Part shown: positions 52,941-62,354 of the stretch, piece after piece
Layout of the letters: each line of letters starts with the position of its first letter
Position numbering within the stretch: position 1 is the stretch's first letter
Origin: an uncultured Prevotella sp.
Lineage (GTDB): Bacteria; Bacteroidota; Bacteroidia; Bacteroidales; Bacteroidaceae
NCBI GenBank assembly: GCA_900543975.1
Contig: UQTI01000004.1
Coordinates: 1-64,000 of the forward strand
Direction of reading: 5' to 3'
Length of the DNA stretch: 64,000 nucleotides
Program-made: the position numbers and the translations under genes
Notes under the pieces: generated by a model
Told to the model about the DNA's origin: nothing
Seen by the model: the letters and a program-made list of their open reading frames with translations, nothing else
Databases searched by the model: none

Positions 52941-54404
52941 ATGACCATGCACTCAGAGAAATCATACAATTACTCAATTGCAGATTTCAACATTGGCATA
53001 TCGTTCAGCAAAGATGGAATCAACGACAAAAACTTGATTCCATCTTTTCGCGTTTTTGAACAAGACGCCCCAAACGGCGACCTGCTCTTCTCCCTTCATG
53101 TCGATGACAGCCTAAAACCAATAGCCAAGGAACGACGGGAGAGAATTCGCGAGTTTGACACAGGCAACGGCAAAACCGTCGTTGACAGAATTGACGACGG
53201 AGGCTACCAATATATCATTAAAGATATCATGGGACGCAGCTGCTGCTTGCTACAGGCCGACAAGGAGTTTAAACATTGCTTTTGTGCGCTCAACGGCAAC
53301 TATAACATGCGCAGCTTCGGACTGAACAACGCGCTCATGCTTATCTTTGCCTTTAACGGATGCCGCCGACAGACCTTGCTTATACACGCCTCGCTCGTGA
53401 GACACAACGGCAAGGGCTACGCTTTTATCGCGAAAAGCGGAACGGGCAAGAGCACGCAGGTGAGCATGTGGTTGAGACATATACCCCATTGCGACTTGAT
53501 GAACGACGACAACCCCATTGTGCGAATGATAGACGGCAAGGCGTTCATTTATGGCAGCCCGTGGAGCGGCAAAACACCTTGTTACCGTAACGTGAAGGCT
53601 CCGCTTGGCGCCATTACGCGAATAAACCGCGCCACAACAAACAGGGTGGAACAGCTGAAACCTGTAGAGGCGTTTGCGTCGGTTCTGCCTTCGTGCTCAT
53701 CGATGAAATGGGACGAGGACATTTTCAACGCCATCTGCAACACGGTAACAAAAATAATAGAGACAACGGGCATTTATGTGCTCCATTGTCTGCCAAACAG
53801 AGAGGCTGCCGAGGTGTGTGCTGCCGCCATCGTGCCAGGCTTCAAGCTTGAGCCAAACGCCAACAAGCCTTACACAAAGCCCGAAACGACGGAGCAGGAG
53901 CCAGGGTCGTTTCCTGTGTTATGTGCCGAGGTGAAGGAGGTTCTGTTTCAGAACGCACAGTTCTTGCCCGAGGTTGTGAAACTGCTCGACGAGGGCCACA
54001 CCGTGACGCTAAGGCTGAAAGGCTACAGCATGAGACCGTTCCTTGAAAACGGACGCGACAAGGCGCTCCTTATAAAGGCCACAACCATACGCAAAGGCGA
54101 CGCCGTGCTGGCTGAGGTATCGAAAGGGGTGTTTGTGCTTCATCGCATCGTGAAGATTAAAGGCGACGACGTGACCCTTCGCGGCGATGGCAACCTGGGC
54201 GTGGAGAGATGTAAAAAAAGCGATGTGAAGGGCTTTGTTATCGGCTTCTACCGCAAGGGACGAACGACCATTGACAAGACAAACCACCCGAAATGGCTCA
54301 TCTACTCGTTTGTGTGGACCTCGCTCCTACCCTTACGCCGCTATTTGCTCGCCTTTTATCGCAGAATATGGTTGAAAATTTTCCCAAACAAAATAAATAA
54401 CTAA
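52941..54404 (+). CDS. HPr kinase-like domain fused to S26 signal peptidase-like domain
   Basis: 487 residues. N-terminal about 140 residues are of unclear fold. Residues about 145-305 form a P-loop kinase domain of the HPr kinase/PEP carboxykinase type: LLIHASLVRHNGKGYAFIA, Walker A SGTGKST (166-172), LMNDDNPIVR (186-195) and GSPWSGKTPC (205-214). Residues about 325-440 resemble S24/S26 peptidases: the nucleophile Ser363 in LKGYSMRPFL, His401 in VLHRIV and Asp416 in LRGDGN, which is the Ser-His-Asp set of the ER/SipW type rather than the Ser-Lys pair. The C-terminus (LLPLRRYLLAFYRRIW) is amphipathic and basic. One base separates it from the PqqD-like gene. Kinases of this type accompany lasso-peptide clusters; substrate here is unknown. 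Confidence 0.8.
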   Translation: MTMHSEKSYNYSIADFNIGISFSKDGINDKNLIPSFRVFEQDAPNGDLLFSLHVDDSLKPIAKERRERIREFDTGNGKTVVDRIDDGGYQYIIKDIMGRSCCLLQADKEFKHCFCALNGNYNMRSFGLNNALMLIFAFNGCRRQTLLIHASLVRHNGKGYAFIAKSGTGKSTQVSMWLRHIPHCDLMNDDNPIVRMIDGKAFIYGSPWSGKTPCYRNVKAPLGAITRINRATTNRVEQLKPVEAFASVLPSCSSMKWDEDIFNAICNTVTKIIETTGIYVLHCLPNREAAEVCAAAIVPGFKLEPNANKPYTKPETTEQEPGSFPVLCAEVKEVLFQNAQFLPEVVKLLDEGHTVTLRLKGYSMRPFLENGRDKALLIKATTIRKGDAVLAEVSKGVFVLHRIVKIKGDDVTLRGDGNLGVERCKKSDVKGFVIGFYRKGRTTIDKTNHPKWLIYSFVWTSLLPLRRYLLAFYRRIWLKIFPNKINN

Positions 54405-54405
54405 T

Positions 54406-54672
54406 ATGAAAGCAAAGAAAGGTTTTAAACTTAGAGATGTGTGCGGCGAAAAGATTATCGTTGCCGAAGGCAAGGAGAATATCGATTTCAGCAACATTAT
54501 AAGCATGAACGAGACAGCTGCCTATCTATGGGAACAGCTCTACGGCAAAGAGTTTTCTGTAGACAACATGGCCGACCTGCTCACAGAACAATATGACATA
54601 GATAGGGAAAGTGCCCTTGCCGACTGCCATGAGCTCGCAAAGCAATGGAAAGAGGCGGGAATAACGGAATGA
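54406..54672 (+). CDS. PqqD family protein (RiPP recognition element-like)
   Basis: 88 residues. The pattern FKLRDVCGEKIIVAEG, NIISMNETAAYLWEQL, and LLTEQYDIDRESALADCHEL is the small winged-helix PqqD fold. Such domains bind the leader part of ribosomally made peptides and present them to modifying enzymes. Starts one base after the fusion gene stop, hence tightly coupled. No obvious precursor peptide gene is adjacent. Confidence 0.9.
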   Translation: MKAKKGFKLRDVCGEKIIVAEGKENIDFSNIISMNETAAYLWEQLYGKEFSVDNMADLLTEQYDIDRESALADCHELAKQWKEAGITE

Positions 54673-54740
54673 GGCAGGATCCAAAAGATCAGAAATAAAA
54701 GCTTGGAAAAACGACCTCAAACGTTTTAACATCGACAAAG

Positions 54741-54786
54741 AAACAAGGCCTGTTGCAAACATTATCAGCAACAGGCCTTGTTTTAT
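54741..54786. terminator. strong bidirectional terminator
   Basis: A 16-bp perfect stem (54741-54756 with 54768-54783; AACAAGGCCTGTTGC core) and T/A runs on both sides. It ends the PqqD-like gene transcript and the converging ABC transporter transcript. Confidence 0.93.
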
Positions 54787-54901
54787 ATAAGCTTGTTTTC
54801 AAAACAGTTTATTGGCTATCTTTCAAAAAGCCAAATGACACCTAAAAAAAACTATTGGCTCTCATTTCAAAACCAACAGGTTACTCTTAAAAAAGACTTT
54901 T

Positions 54902-56101
54902 TCACTCCTTACGGTTCCATATATTGATAATCTTGCGCCTTATAACCACCGTGTTAACCAAGGTCACAAAGAGGAAGAGCAGAAGACCAAGAAGGACGGT
55001 CGGGAGAAACGACGGCTCAGAGATGTCGGGCAAGAGAAGCGTCAGTACATCCATATAACAGCTACGGGCCACGAGCACAAGAACCACCACAAGGACAAGC
55101 ACACAGAAATTGAGACCTGTGGCAAGCAACTGGTAGGGACGCGACACACTTGACGGACTGTAACCTATGAGCAGGAGGTTCTCAAGCTTGTAAGAGTTTT
55201 TCTGAACCAAAAGATAGATGCTCAGCATGAGGATGTAGAAACTTAAGGCTGAGATGGTAAGACCAACAACAACAACGATGAAGACCATGAGACGCAAGAA
55301 AGAGGTCATCTTCTCGGCGTTAGCATCGTTGTTTTCGGCCTCATAACCCTTGCTGTCAAGATACTTGGAAAACTGTCCGTCGGCAGGATTGTTTACATCC
55401 ATAATGAGACGTGTGGGCTCATCGGGAGCATCGGGAGCGTAACGGCTGTTGCTCCATTTCATAAATGCTTCGGGCACAAGAATGGAACTGATGCGGTTGG
55501 AGAAACCTATTACACGCCCCTTGAAACGATCATGAAGACCATTGCCGTTGATGAAGATATTGAAGTCGATCATGCTTACCAAACCGTCAGAAAGCTTTGG
55601 TAGCGAGTGAGATTGTGCGAACCCAAAATTATACATCGTGAGATATGAACGAGGCAAGATTATGGGAACCGTAGTGTCGCCATCACGATAATGCCAATCG
55701 GCGCCGGACACAACGACAAAGCGGTCGGGCACACTCTCAAAGAACAGTTCCGAGTTAAGAATGTTGACGCCGTTAACGCTCATCGTGGCGTCAACCTTAT
55801 AACCTGTGGAGATGAAACGACCTGCCGACCGGACAAAGGGCTGAGAGGTAAGGTCGTCGATCTCGCTGTTGCTGAACGTGTTTGACCGTCCCGACATGGT
55901 GGTGGCCATGCCTATTTTCTTGCTTACGATAACATAGTCGGCCTTCATGAAGCTGTCGTTCTGGGTGAACACAGGCAGCACGTCACGATAAAACTGATAG
56001 CCAAAGAGCACGATGAACATGCCCAACAGATTGGCAAAAAAGAAACCGACAAACTGCGGCACGCTAACATGCTGCCGCAACAACTTCCATACAAGGCTCA
56101 T
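54902..56101 (-). CDS. ABC transporter permease, FtsX-like
   Basis: 399 residues: N-terminal membrane helix (about 18-38), a large extracytoplasmic domain (about 45-260), then three helices (about 265-295, 330-350, 365-390). FtsX/MacB-like layout with four spans. The ATPase gene upstream overlaps its start by four bases. Substrate unknown; such pairs act as lipoprotein exporters, mechanotransmission devices or peptide exporters. Confidence 0.85.
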   Translation of the reverse strand: MSLVWKLLRQHVSVPQFVGFFFANLLGMFIVLFGYQFYRDVLPVFTQNDSFMKADYVIVSKKIGMATTMSGRSNTFSNSEIDDLTSQPFVRSAGRFISTGYKVDATMSVNGVNILNSELFFESVPDRFVVVSGADWHYRDGDTTVPIILPRSYLTMYNFGFAQSHSLPKLSDGLVSMIDFNIFINGNGLHDRFKGRVIGFSNRISSILVPEAFMKWSNSRYAPDAPDEPTRLIMDVNNPADGQFSKYLDSKGYEAENNDANAEKMTSFLRLMVFIVVVVGLTISALSFYILMLSIYLLVQKNSYKLENLLLIGYSPSSVSRPYQLLATGLNFCVLVLVVVLVLVARSCYMDVLTLLLPDISEPSFLPTVLLGLLLFLFVTLVNTVVIRRKIINIWNRKE

Positions 56102-56742
56102 AGCTTAAATGTTTTTTCATAGTCCAACTTCATGTGCTTACCGATGCTGGTAACGATAACGCCGGCTCCCAGACGATGGGCTTCGCACATCATTATGTCG
56201 GCCATGATGGCGGCGTTGTCGTCGTCAAGATGGCTTATAGGCTCGTCAACTACAACAAAGTCGAAAGGTTGTGCCAACGCTCTGATCATCGCCACACGTT
56301 GCTGCTGACCAAACGACATGTGGCCAATCTTTGCATCGAGCTTGTCGGCAACGCCAAGACGCTCAAACCACTCTTTCAACACGCTCTCCTTCTGAAAGCC
56401 TGTCAGGTTGTTCTTTATGGCAACGTTCTCCCAAGCCGTGAGCTCGGGAAACAAGCGCAACTCTTGAAACAGATAGCTGATGTGAGCAAGGCGCAGGTCG
56501 ACCCATTGGTCCACAGACAGGGTTTTGGCGCAGGTCGTGTCAAAGAGCACGCTACCGTCATAGTCGTGACGATAGCCCACGATGTAGCTGCAGAACGTGC
56601 TCTTGCCCTTGCCACTATCAGCTTCCACGAGGTAGAGATGGCCCTTGCTGAAGCTTATGTCTTTGCCCCACACCTCAGAACAAAGGTCTGTACGACCAGA
56701 GAAGACATGAGGCATAACAGCCTGAAAACTAATCTTTTCCAT
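56098..56742 (-). CDS. ABC transporter ATP-binding protein
   Basis: 214 residues. Walker A-like ADSGKGKST (41-49), where the first glycine of GxxxxGKS is alanine; signature MSFGQQQR (142-149) in place of LSGGQ; Walker B FVVVDEP (162-168); D-loop HLDDD. Key catalytic residues (Lys47, Asp167, Glu168) are present, so ATPase activity is likely. Partner of the FtsX-like permease. Confidence 0.88.
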   Translation of the reverse strand: MEKISFQAVMPHVFSGRTDLCSEVWGKDISFSKGHLYLVEADSGKGKSTFCSYIVGYRHDYDGSVLFDTTCAKTLSVDQWVDLRLAHISYLFQELRLFPELTAWENVAIKNNLTGFQKESVLKEWFERLGVADKLDAKIGHMSFGQQQRVAMIRALAQPFDFVVVDEPISHLDDDNAAIMADIMMCEAHRLGAGVIVTSIGKHMKLDYEKTFKL

Positions 56743-56883
56743 TTTTTAAATAAAAAGAGTTATTTTTAAAAGGTCCATAAACGGATCTATGTTTTATGTG
56801 CTTCTGAAGAGCTGTTTATGAGTTTTATTTAGACCCTTTATTTAAGCCCTTTATTTGCTTTGAATTTTGCTCTTCATTTGCTT

Positions 56884-57975
56884 TTAAGCCCATTTTATTG
56901 CTATGCCTATGAGCATTCCTACAGCCACACCCCACTCGCTGGCGAGAAAGAACGTGCTGATGGCTGTGCCACGGCGGCAATGGTCGCTACGGGTGATGAG
57001 CATGAGCTGGGAACGAGCGCCAACCATGCCCACTCCTCCACCAAGCAAACAAGGGGTAAAATAGCCTGGAAGCATGCCGCTGGGCGAACAAAAGACCGAC
57101 ATGGCTGAGAGGATGAAGAAGAACGCCACAAAGAGGTCGGTCCAACCGTGGTTTAACGTGCCCATGAAACGCTCGGTTAGCAAAGCCCACAAGAAGCCTA
57201 CCATGACAAGAGTAAAGAAAGCCACAGAACTTACCATGGTCAGCACATAACCATAACAGGCGAAGCTGAGGGCGGTAAAGAGGAACAGATGCCACTCGCC
57301 ACCAAGCATGAACCGGTCAAACGACATGTGGGGAACATCGTCTTCGGGGGTCTTGAACGGGAAGCGCACAAGACGAACCAAAACGGCAGACGCGAAACCT
57401 GCCAAGGCAGCCCACAGGCACACATCGGCGGCGCTGGTGTGACGGAACAGAACGATGGCGGTCAACGGACCTAACGCGATACCTAAACGGGCGAGCCAAG
57501 CAGCAGAGTGGTTGGCGCGTGTGCGATAAACCGACTCGGTCTTGTCTACGATCAAGGTGCCGAACAGCACGATGGCAGCAAGACCATAACAGGCGGCTGT
57601 GAAAAAGCGCAAAACCTCTATGACCAAGGGAATGGCCCATTGCGGATTCTTCAGCACGAGCCATGAAGCAGCCACACAAAGGGTGTAGCCCTCGATAGCA
57701 CGCACGCAAACCAACCCACGACGATAACGCTGGGTGAGCCAGTTGCAGAACGGACCGAAGGCAAACAATCCGAGGGCGTAAGTGACGGCACATAGCAACT
57801 GTTCTTGACATATGACCGCGCTTGAAGCCATGCGGGCTCCTATGTGCAAAGGCAGAAGGGCCATGAGCATGTAAGCCGAAAGAGTGAGCAAGAAGCCCGC
57901 CAAGGCTAACATAACGAAACCGCTGTACCACAGATTGTTATGAATGGGTGTCTCTGTGTTAAATTTTACTGTCAT
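56884..57975 (-). CDS. major facilitator superfamily transporter
   Basis: 363 residues with about 10-12 predicted helices; MFS motif-like loop CNWLTQRYRRGLVCVR after helix 2. Slightly short for MFS. The central cytoplasmic loop (VRFPFKTPEDDVPHMSFD) separates two halves. Substrate unknown. 39 bp after panB in the same direction. Confidence 0.8.
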   Translation of the reverse strand: MTVKFNTETPIHNNLWYSGFVMLALAGFLLTLSAYMLMALLPLHIGARMASSAVICQEQLLCAVTYALGLFAFGPFCNWLTQRYRRGLVCVRAIEGYTLCVAASWLVLKNPQWAIPLVIEVLRFFTAACYGLAAIVLFGTLIVDKTESVYRTRANHSAAWLARLGIALGPLTAIVLFRHTSAADVCLWAALAGFASAVLVRLVRFPFKTPEDDVPHMSFDRFMLGGEWHLFLFTALSFACYGYVLTMVSSVAFFTLVMVGFLWALLTERFMGTLNHGWTDLFVAFFFILSAMSVFCSPSGMLPGYFTPCLLGGGVGMVGARSQLMLITRSDHCRRGTAISTFFLASEWGVAVGMLIGIAIKWA

Positions 57976-58014
57976 TAATGGTGTCTTTAATGAAACATGG
58001 GAGCAAGAGGCTCC

Positions 58015-58833
58015 TTAGTAGCTTTCTGCTTCGTTAGGGAACGCCGTGCTCTTAACATCGTCAACATAACGGCCAACGGCGTTGGTCATGACATCCCACA
58101 GGTCGGCATACTGACGTAAGAACTTGGGCTTAAAGCCCTTAGACATGCCCATCATGTCGGCATAGACAAGAACCTGACCATCGGTTCCGTTGCCTGCACC
58201 AATGCCAATGGTGGGACAGCTCACACGACGGCTAACCTCGGCTGCAAGAGCTGCGGGCACCTTTTCAAGGACGATGGCAAAACAGCCGGCCTTGTCGAGC
58301 GCCTCGGCATCGGCGATGAGCTTGGCTGCCTCTGTCTCACCCTTTGCACGAAGACCGTAACCACCAAACTTATGTACGCTTTGAGGCGTGAGACCTAAAT
58401 GACCACACACGGGGATGCCGGCAGCAAGAATGCCCTCAACGGCGGGCAAGATCTCTACACCGCCTTCGAGCTTCAAGGCATCGACACCTGTTTCTTTCAT
58501 TATCTTTACTGCGTTGCGCACGGCCTCTTCTTTGCTTACCTGATAGCTGCCAAAGGGCATGTCGCACAACACGAGAGCGTGGTCTACAGCACGGGCAACG
58601 GCACGAGCATGATAAATGATCTGGTCAACGGTTATTGGCAAGGTGTCGGCGTTGCCTGCCATGACATTGCTGGCAGAATCGCCAATAAGAATACTGTCTA
58701 CGCCGCCAGCATCTATTATGCGAGCTGTGGTGTAATCGTAGGCTGTGAGCATTGTTATCTTCTCGCCACGTTGCTTGAAATCAAGAAAGCGTGTGGCTGT
58801 CACCTTCTTTATGTCTGTACTTAAATATGTTGC
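58015..58833 (-). CDS. 3-methyl-2-oxobutanoate hydroxymethyltransferase
   Basis: 272 residues from the ATG at 58833 (MATYLSTDIKKVTATRFLD); the longer frame adds ten untypical residues. TIM barrel: LTAYDYTTARIIDAGGVDSI, LIGDSASNVMAGN, GIPVCGHLGLTPQS, IGIGAGNGTDGQ. First committed step of pantothenate synthesis, using the same 2-oxoisovalerate that feeds leucine synthesis. panC and panD are not in the window. Confidence 0.95.
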   Translation of the reverse strand, partial: ATYLSTDIKKVTATRFLDFKQRGEKITMLTAYDYTTARIIDAGGVDSILIGDSASNVMAGNADTLPITVDQIIYHARAVARAVDHALVLCDMPFGSYQVSKEEAVRNAVKIMKETGVDALKLEGGVEILPAVEGILAAGIPVCGHLGLTPQSVHKFGGYGLRAKGETEAAKLIADAEALDKAGCFAIVLEKVPAALAAEVSRRVSCPTIGIGAGNGTDGQVLVYADMMGMSKGFKPKFLRQYADLWDVMTNAVGRYVDDVKSTAFPNEAESY

Positions 58834-58963
58834 CATTTTTCTTCTGTTTGTCGAGCACATCATAACGATGATGCTTGACGTTTGTTGAGTTTTTAGATTT
58901 GTATCTTTATTATTATAATTGTCTTTTTAAGAAAAGCCTGCTGTTTCTTTAGCAAAAAGAGGT

Positions 58964-59773
58964 TCAGACCTCAATCTCAAGTCCATCGTAAGCCAAGCCC
59001 ACGTTTCTTGGAAGTTTGGCCTGTGCTTCTGTCTCTAAACCAATATCATGATTAAAATGAATTAACCATGTTTGCTCCGCTCCAACCTTATGGGCGAAAG
59101 CCACGGCATCGGCAACCAACTGGTGCGAATGGTGAGGCTTTTCAAAGCGCAAGGCGTTGACAACGAGCGTGCGCACACCTTTAAGATAATGGAGCTCGTC
59201 TTCTGACATGCTCTTCATGTCGGTTATATAAGCAAAATTGCGACCTATGCGGAAACCCAAGATGGGAAGTTTGCCATGAAAAACGTTTATCGGCAAGACC
59301 TCTATGTCGCCAACAGAAAACGGCCTGTGGGCATGAATAGGGTTGAGCGAGAGGCTTGGGACGCCAGGATAAAGCTTTAGCTTGAGCCACGGCAGGCTCT
59401 TCTCTATCCTTTGCATGAGACCATGGGGAAAGCAGTAAGGCATGCATTGGCGCACATGACGCAAGGTCTTGCGATCGCCATAAAGGGGTATGGTGCCAAA
59501 ACGACAATAAGGCCGAAGGTCGTCTATTCCACCGACATGATCATAGTGCATGTGTGTGAGCAACACGCCATCGATGCGTCGGAAAGGCAACGGCATTAGT
59601 TGTTGGCGTATGTCAGGACCACAATCGATGAGCAGACGTGTTGTATCGGTCTCCACCAAAGCGGCGCAACGCAAGCGGCTGTCATGATGGTTCGTGCTGC
59701 GACACACCTTGCATGAGCATCCTAACGTAGGTACGCCACATGAGGTTCCCGTACCAAGGAATGTTATCTTCAT
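58964..59773 (-). CDS. PhnP-like metallo-beta-lactamase fold hydrolase
   Basis: 269 residues. FLGTGTSCGVPTLGCSCKVC at the start; metal site HMHYDH (74-79) and further His/Asp at about 165 and 190. PhnP relatives are cyclic phosphodiesterases with an extra Cys zinc site. Specific substrate unknown; no phn genes nearby. Confidence 0.9.
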   Translation of the reverse strand: MKITFLGTGTSCGVPTLGCSCKVCRSTNHHDSRLRCAALVETDTTRLLIDCGPDIRQQLMPLPFRRIDGVLLTHMHYDHVGGIDDLRPYCRFGTIPLYGDRKTLRHVRQCMPYCFPHGLMQRIEKSLPWLKLKLYPGVPSLSLNPIHAHRPFSVGDIEVLPINVFHGKLPILGFRIGRNFAYITDMKSMSEDELHYLKGVRTLVVNALRFEKPHHSHQLVADAVAFAHKVGAEQTWLIHFNHDIGLETEAQAKLPRNVGLAYDGLEIEV

Positions 59774-59835
59774 CTGTATGTTTTTATTTTCTTTTTAAGG
59801 CTCTCCCAAAAATCCACAAAATCTTTAAGAGATTA

Positions 59836-60684
59836 TCACATAGAGAGCTGCATCAGCTTCCAATGACCTCCCTTACATTTAAATGTCAACTCGGTTTCCA
59901 AGCCATTGGCAATGCCGCGCATCACGAAAATCTTACGGTTACTCTCCGCATATTTCTGACCGTAAAGGATATTATATATAAGTCGGCCAGGCAATTCGGG
60001 AGCAAACGAAGGCCATTGCTCAGGGGTGAGGAAACCTGTCATGGTGTTAAACTCGTCATCGGGATCAGGACCTGAAAACTGGAGCGGGTCATTAATGCTC
60101 TTTACCTGAAAAGCAGAATCGGCAACAAACGCCTTATAAAACTTAAGGAACGAAGAGTTGTTGCTCGCTTTCAAACGATCGACATTCAAACCAGTAAGCT
60201 TCCATTGCCCCTGAAGACGGTTAAAGACATACTGCTTTAAGATGTTGGTGTTAAGATATATTTTCTCAACAACAACATGATTGATGGTCGTATCCTTGAC
60301 TATGGACATTTGACGCTTACTGTCAAAAATCAACGTGTAATAGTCTTGCGTCATAAAGAAACGCTCCATGCGCCACGACTTTTTCGTCATTTCCGACTTC
60401 TTGCCAAACTTCGTTACGGACAAAGGAAACTGTATGCGCGAATATTGCAACTTGCGATTGGCGGCAAAATTGAAAATGAAATCGTCAAACAGTTCATCGG
60501 CTGTCTTGGGCATGGGCGACTCGGTAATGATTGTTGCCATGGTGTCGACAACAGCCATGCTGTCTGAATCGGTAGTGGCAACAGAGTCGACAGCTGCAGG
60601 TTTCTTATCGCTACAACCTACAGATGAAAAACAAAATATGCTAGCGATTATGGCCAGCACAATAAGGAAAGCACCTTTTTTCAT
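59836..60684 (-). CDS. DUF4348 lipoprotein
   Basis: 282 residues. Signal peptide with lipobox (SSVGC, Cys24) followed by a Ser/Thr/Asp linker rich in DS and DT, then the DUF4348 domain (TADELFDDFIFNFAANRKLQ; FNTMTGFLTPEQWPSFAPEL). Anchored lipoprotein of Bacteroidetes; function unknown. A TAATTTTG box lies at 60741-60748. Confidence 0.88.
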   Translation of the reverse strand: MKKGAFLIVLAIIASIFCFSSVGCSDKKPAAVDSVATTDSDSMAVVDTMATIITESPMPKTADELFDDFIFNFAANRKLQYSRIQFPLSVTKFGKKSEMTKKSWRMERFFMTQDYYTLIFDSKRQMSIVKDTTINHVVVEKIYLNTNILKQYVFNRLQGQWKLTGLNVDRLKASNNSSFLKFYKAFVADSAFQVKSINDPLQFSGPDPDDEFNTMTGFLTPEQWPSFAPELPGRLIYNILYGQKYAESNRKIFVMRGIANGLETELTFKCKGGHWKLMQLSM

Positions 60685-60960
60685 AACTAATTATTATTAC
60701 CCTGTAATAACGGGTCTGTTATCTCTCAATTTCTTCGATGCAAAATTACAACTTTATTTCTATATAATGACCTTTTAACACAAAAATAAATCGGCAATCC
60801 ATCCTTTGAGTCTCTTTTAAGCCTTTATCTTTGGCAAAGCCCATTTTTATATTTGACAAAGTTCATTTTTAAGCCGAACCATAGCTTTTTTATTTTGATA
60901 TATTTCCTTGTTTGCATTAAAAATGTTAACTTTGCATCGGTAAAAACAGATAAACAGATT

Positions 60961-61998
60961 ATGATATTAGACAAGATAGATAAACTTCTTAAGGAAGTGA
61001 GCACTCTCTCGGCAAAAAACGCTGAAGAGATTGAACAACTACGACTGAAGTATCTCAGCAAGAAAGGCGAAATCTCTGCCCTTATGGCAGACTTCCGTGA
61101 GGTGTCTGCAGACCAAAAAAAGGCTGTAGGCATGAAGATTAATGAGCTCAAACAGATGGCTATTGCCAAGATCAACGAGCTGAAAGAGCAACATGAGACC
61201 GACGACGACTTGAACGTGGACCTCGACCTCACACGCTCAGCCTACCCCATTGCTCTTGGCACACGCCACCCGTTGACCATCGTGCGCAACCAGATTATTG
61301 ACATCTTCCAGCGTATGGGATTCACGTTGGCTGAAGGTCCTGAGATTGACGATGACCTGCATGTGTTTACAAAGCTCAACTTTGCTGCAGACCATCCCGC
61401 ACGCGACATGCAGGACACCTTCTTCGTAGAGACCAACCCCAACGATGTAACAAAGAACATCATTCTGCGTTCGCACACCAGCAACGACCAGAGCAGAATT
61501 ATGGAGAAGCAACAGCCACCAATACGTGTCATTTGCCCCGGACGTGTGTTCCGTAACGAGGCAATTTCTGCACGCGCCCATTGCTTCTTCCATCAGCTCG
61601 AAGGTCTGTATGTTGACAAAAACGTGTCGTTCACAGACCTTAAGCAGGTGCTCTTGACCTTCGCACGCGAGCTCTTTGGTCCTGACACAAAGATTCGTCT
61701 GCGCCCGAGCTACTTCCCCTTCACAGAGCCTAGCGCCGAGATGGACATCTCTTGCCACATCTGTGGTGGCGAGGGTTGTGCTTTCTGTAAGCATACAGGT
61801 TGGGTTGAAATTCTCGGTTGCGGAATGGTTGACCCCAATGTGCTCGAGGCGTGCGGCATAAACAGCAAGGTGTACACAGGCTACGCCTTCGGTCTTGGTG
61901 TGGAGCGTATCACGAACCTTAAATATCGTGTTGCTGACCTCCGCATGTTCTCAGAGAACGATTCACGCTTCTTGCGCGAGTTTGAAAGCGCAAACTAA
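60961..61998 (+). CDS. phenylalanyl-tRNA synthetase alpha subunit
   Basis: 345 residues from ATG 60961 (MILDKIDKLLKEVS); an upstream frame start at 60853 adds untypical residues and precedes a TAACTTTG box at 60927-60934. N-terminal coiled coil (about 1-85), class II core: HPLTIVRNQIIDIFQRMGF, RSHTSNDQSRIM, RPSYFPFTEPSAEMD, then a zinc-finger-like CHICGGEGCAFCK and the GLGVERI motif 3. Binds ATP and Phe; the pheT gene is not next to it. Confidence 0.97.
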   Translation: MILDKIDKLLKEVSTLSAKNAEEIEQLRLKYLSKKGEISALMADFREVSADQKKAVGMKINELKQMAIAKINELKEQHETDDDLNVDLDLTRSAYPIALGTRHPLTIVRNQIIDIFQRMGFTLAEGPEIDDDLHVFTKLNFAADHPARDMQDTFFVETNPNDVTKNIILRSHTSNDQSRIMEKQQPPIRVICPGRVFRNEAISARAHCFFHQLEGLYVDKNVSFTDLKQVLLTFARELFGPDTKIRLRPSYFPFTEPSAEMDISCHICGGEGCAFCKHTGWVEILGCGMVDPNVLEACGINSKVYTGYAFGLGVERITNLKYRVADLRMFSENDSRFLREFESAN

Positions 61999-62063
61999 AA
62001 GACTTGAAAGAAGATTTGCAAGTTTGTTCTGTTTTTCAAGACAAACATTTAAAGACAAAATAT

Positions 62064-62114
62064 AAAGACAACTCTTGGATAACTTTTGTGTTTATCCAAG
62101 AGTTGTCTTTTATG
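62064..62114 (+). terminator. pheS terminator
   Basis: 19-bp perfect stem (62064-62082 with 62092-62110, 9-base loop), moderately U-rich tail. Confidence 0.88.
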
Positions 62115-62216
62115 TTTTATAACAGGCAGATTTTTATCTGCTTTTTTTATTCCGCGACCTTTTCTTTACATTTTTAAAAGCGATAAAAACAATATAACAA
62201 TTATTATATTGTGACT

Positions 62217-62265
62217 AAAAAACTGTCAGCTTCCACATGGAAAAATCCATAGCAGAAACTGACAG
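62217..62265 (-). terminator. carB terminator
   Basis: On the minus strand CTGTCAG arm (62255-62265) pairs with 62223-62233 including one G-U pair, inner stem around ATGG..CCAT, then a T run (62217-62222). Lies about 90 bp after the carB stop. Confidence 0.85.
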
Positions 62266-62354
62266 CCTTGTTTTAAAAAGTCTTGTTTATAAAGCCTTGA
62301 TTAAAAAGCTTCATTTATAACTAACAGCCGAGAGGTCTCAACTATTTGCTTTCA

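Noticed and set aside
60853..60960. N-terminal extension of pheS
   Set aside because: The added residues are hydrophobic and untypical, and a promoter-like TAACTTTG box lies inside at 60927-60934.
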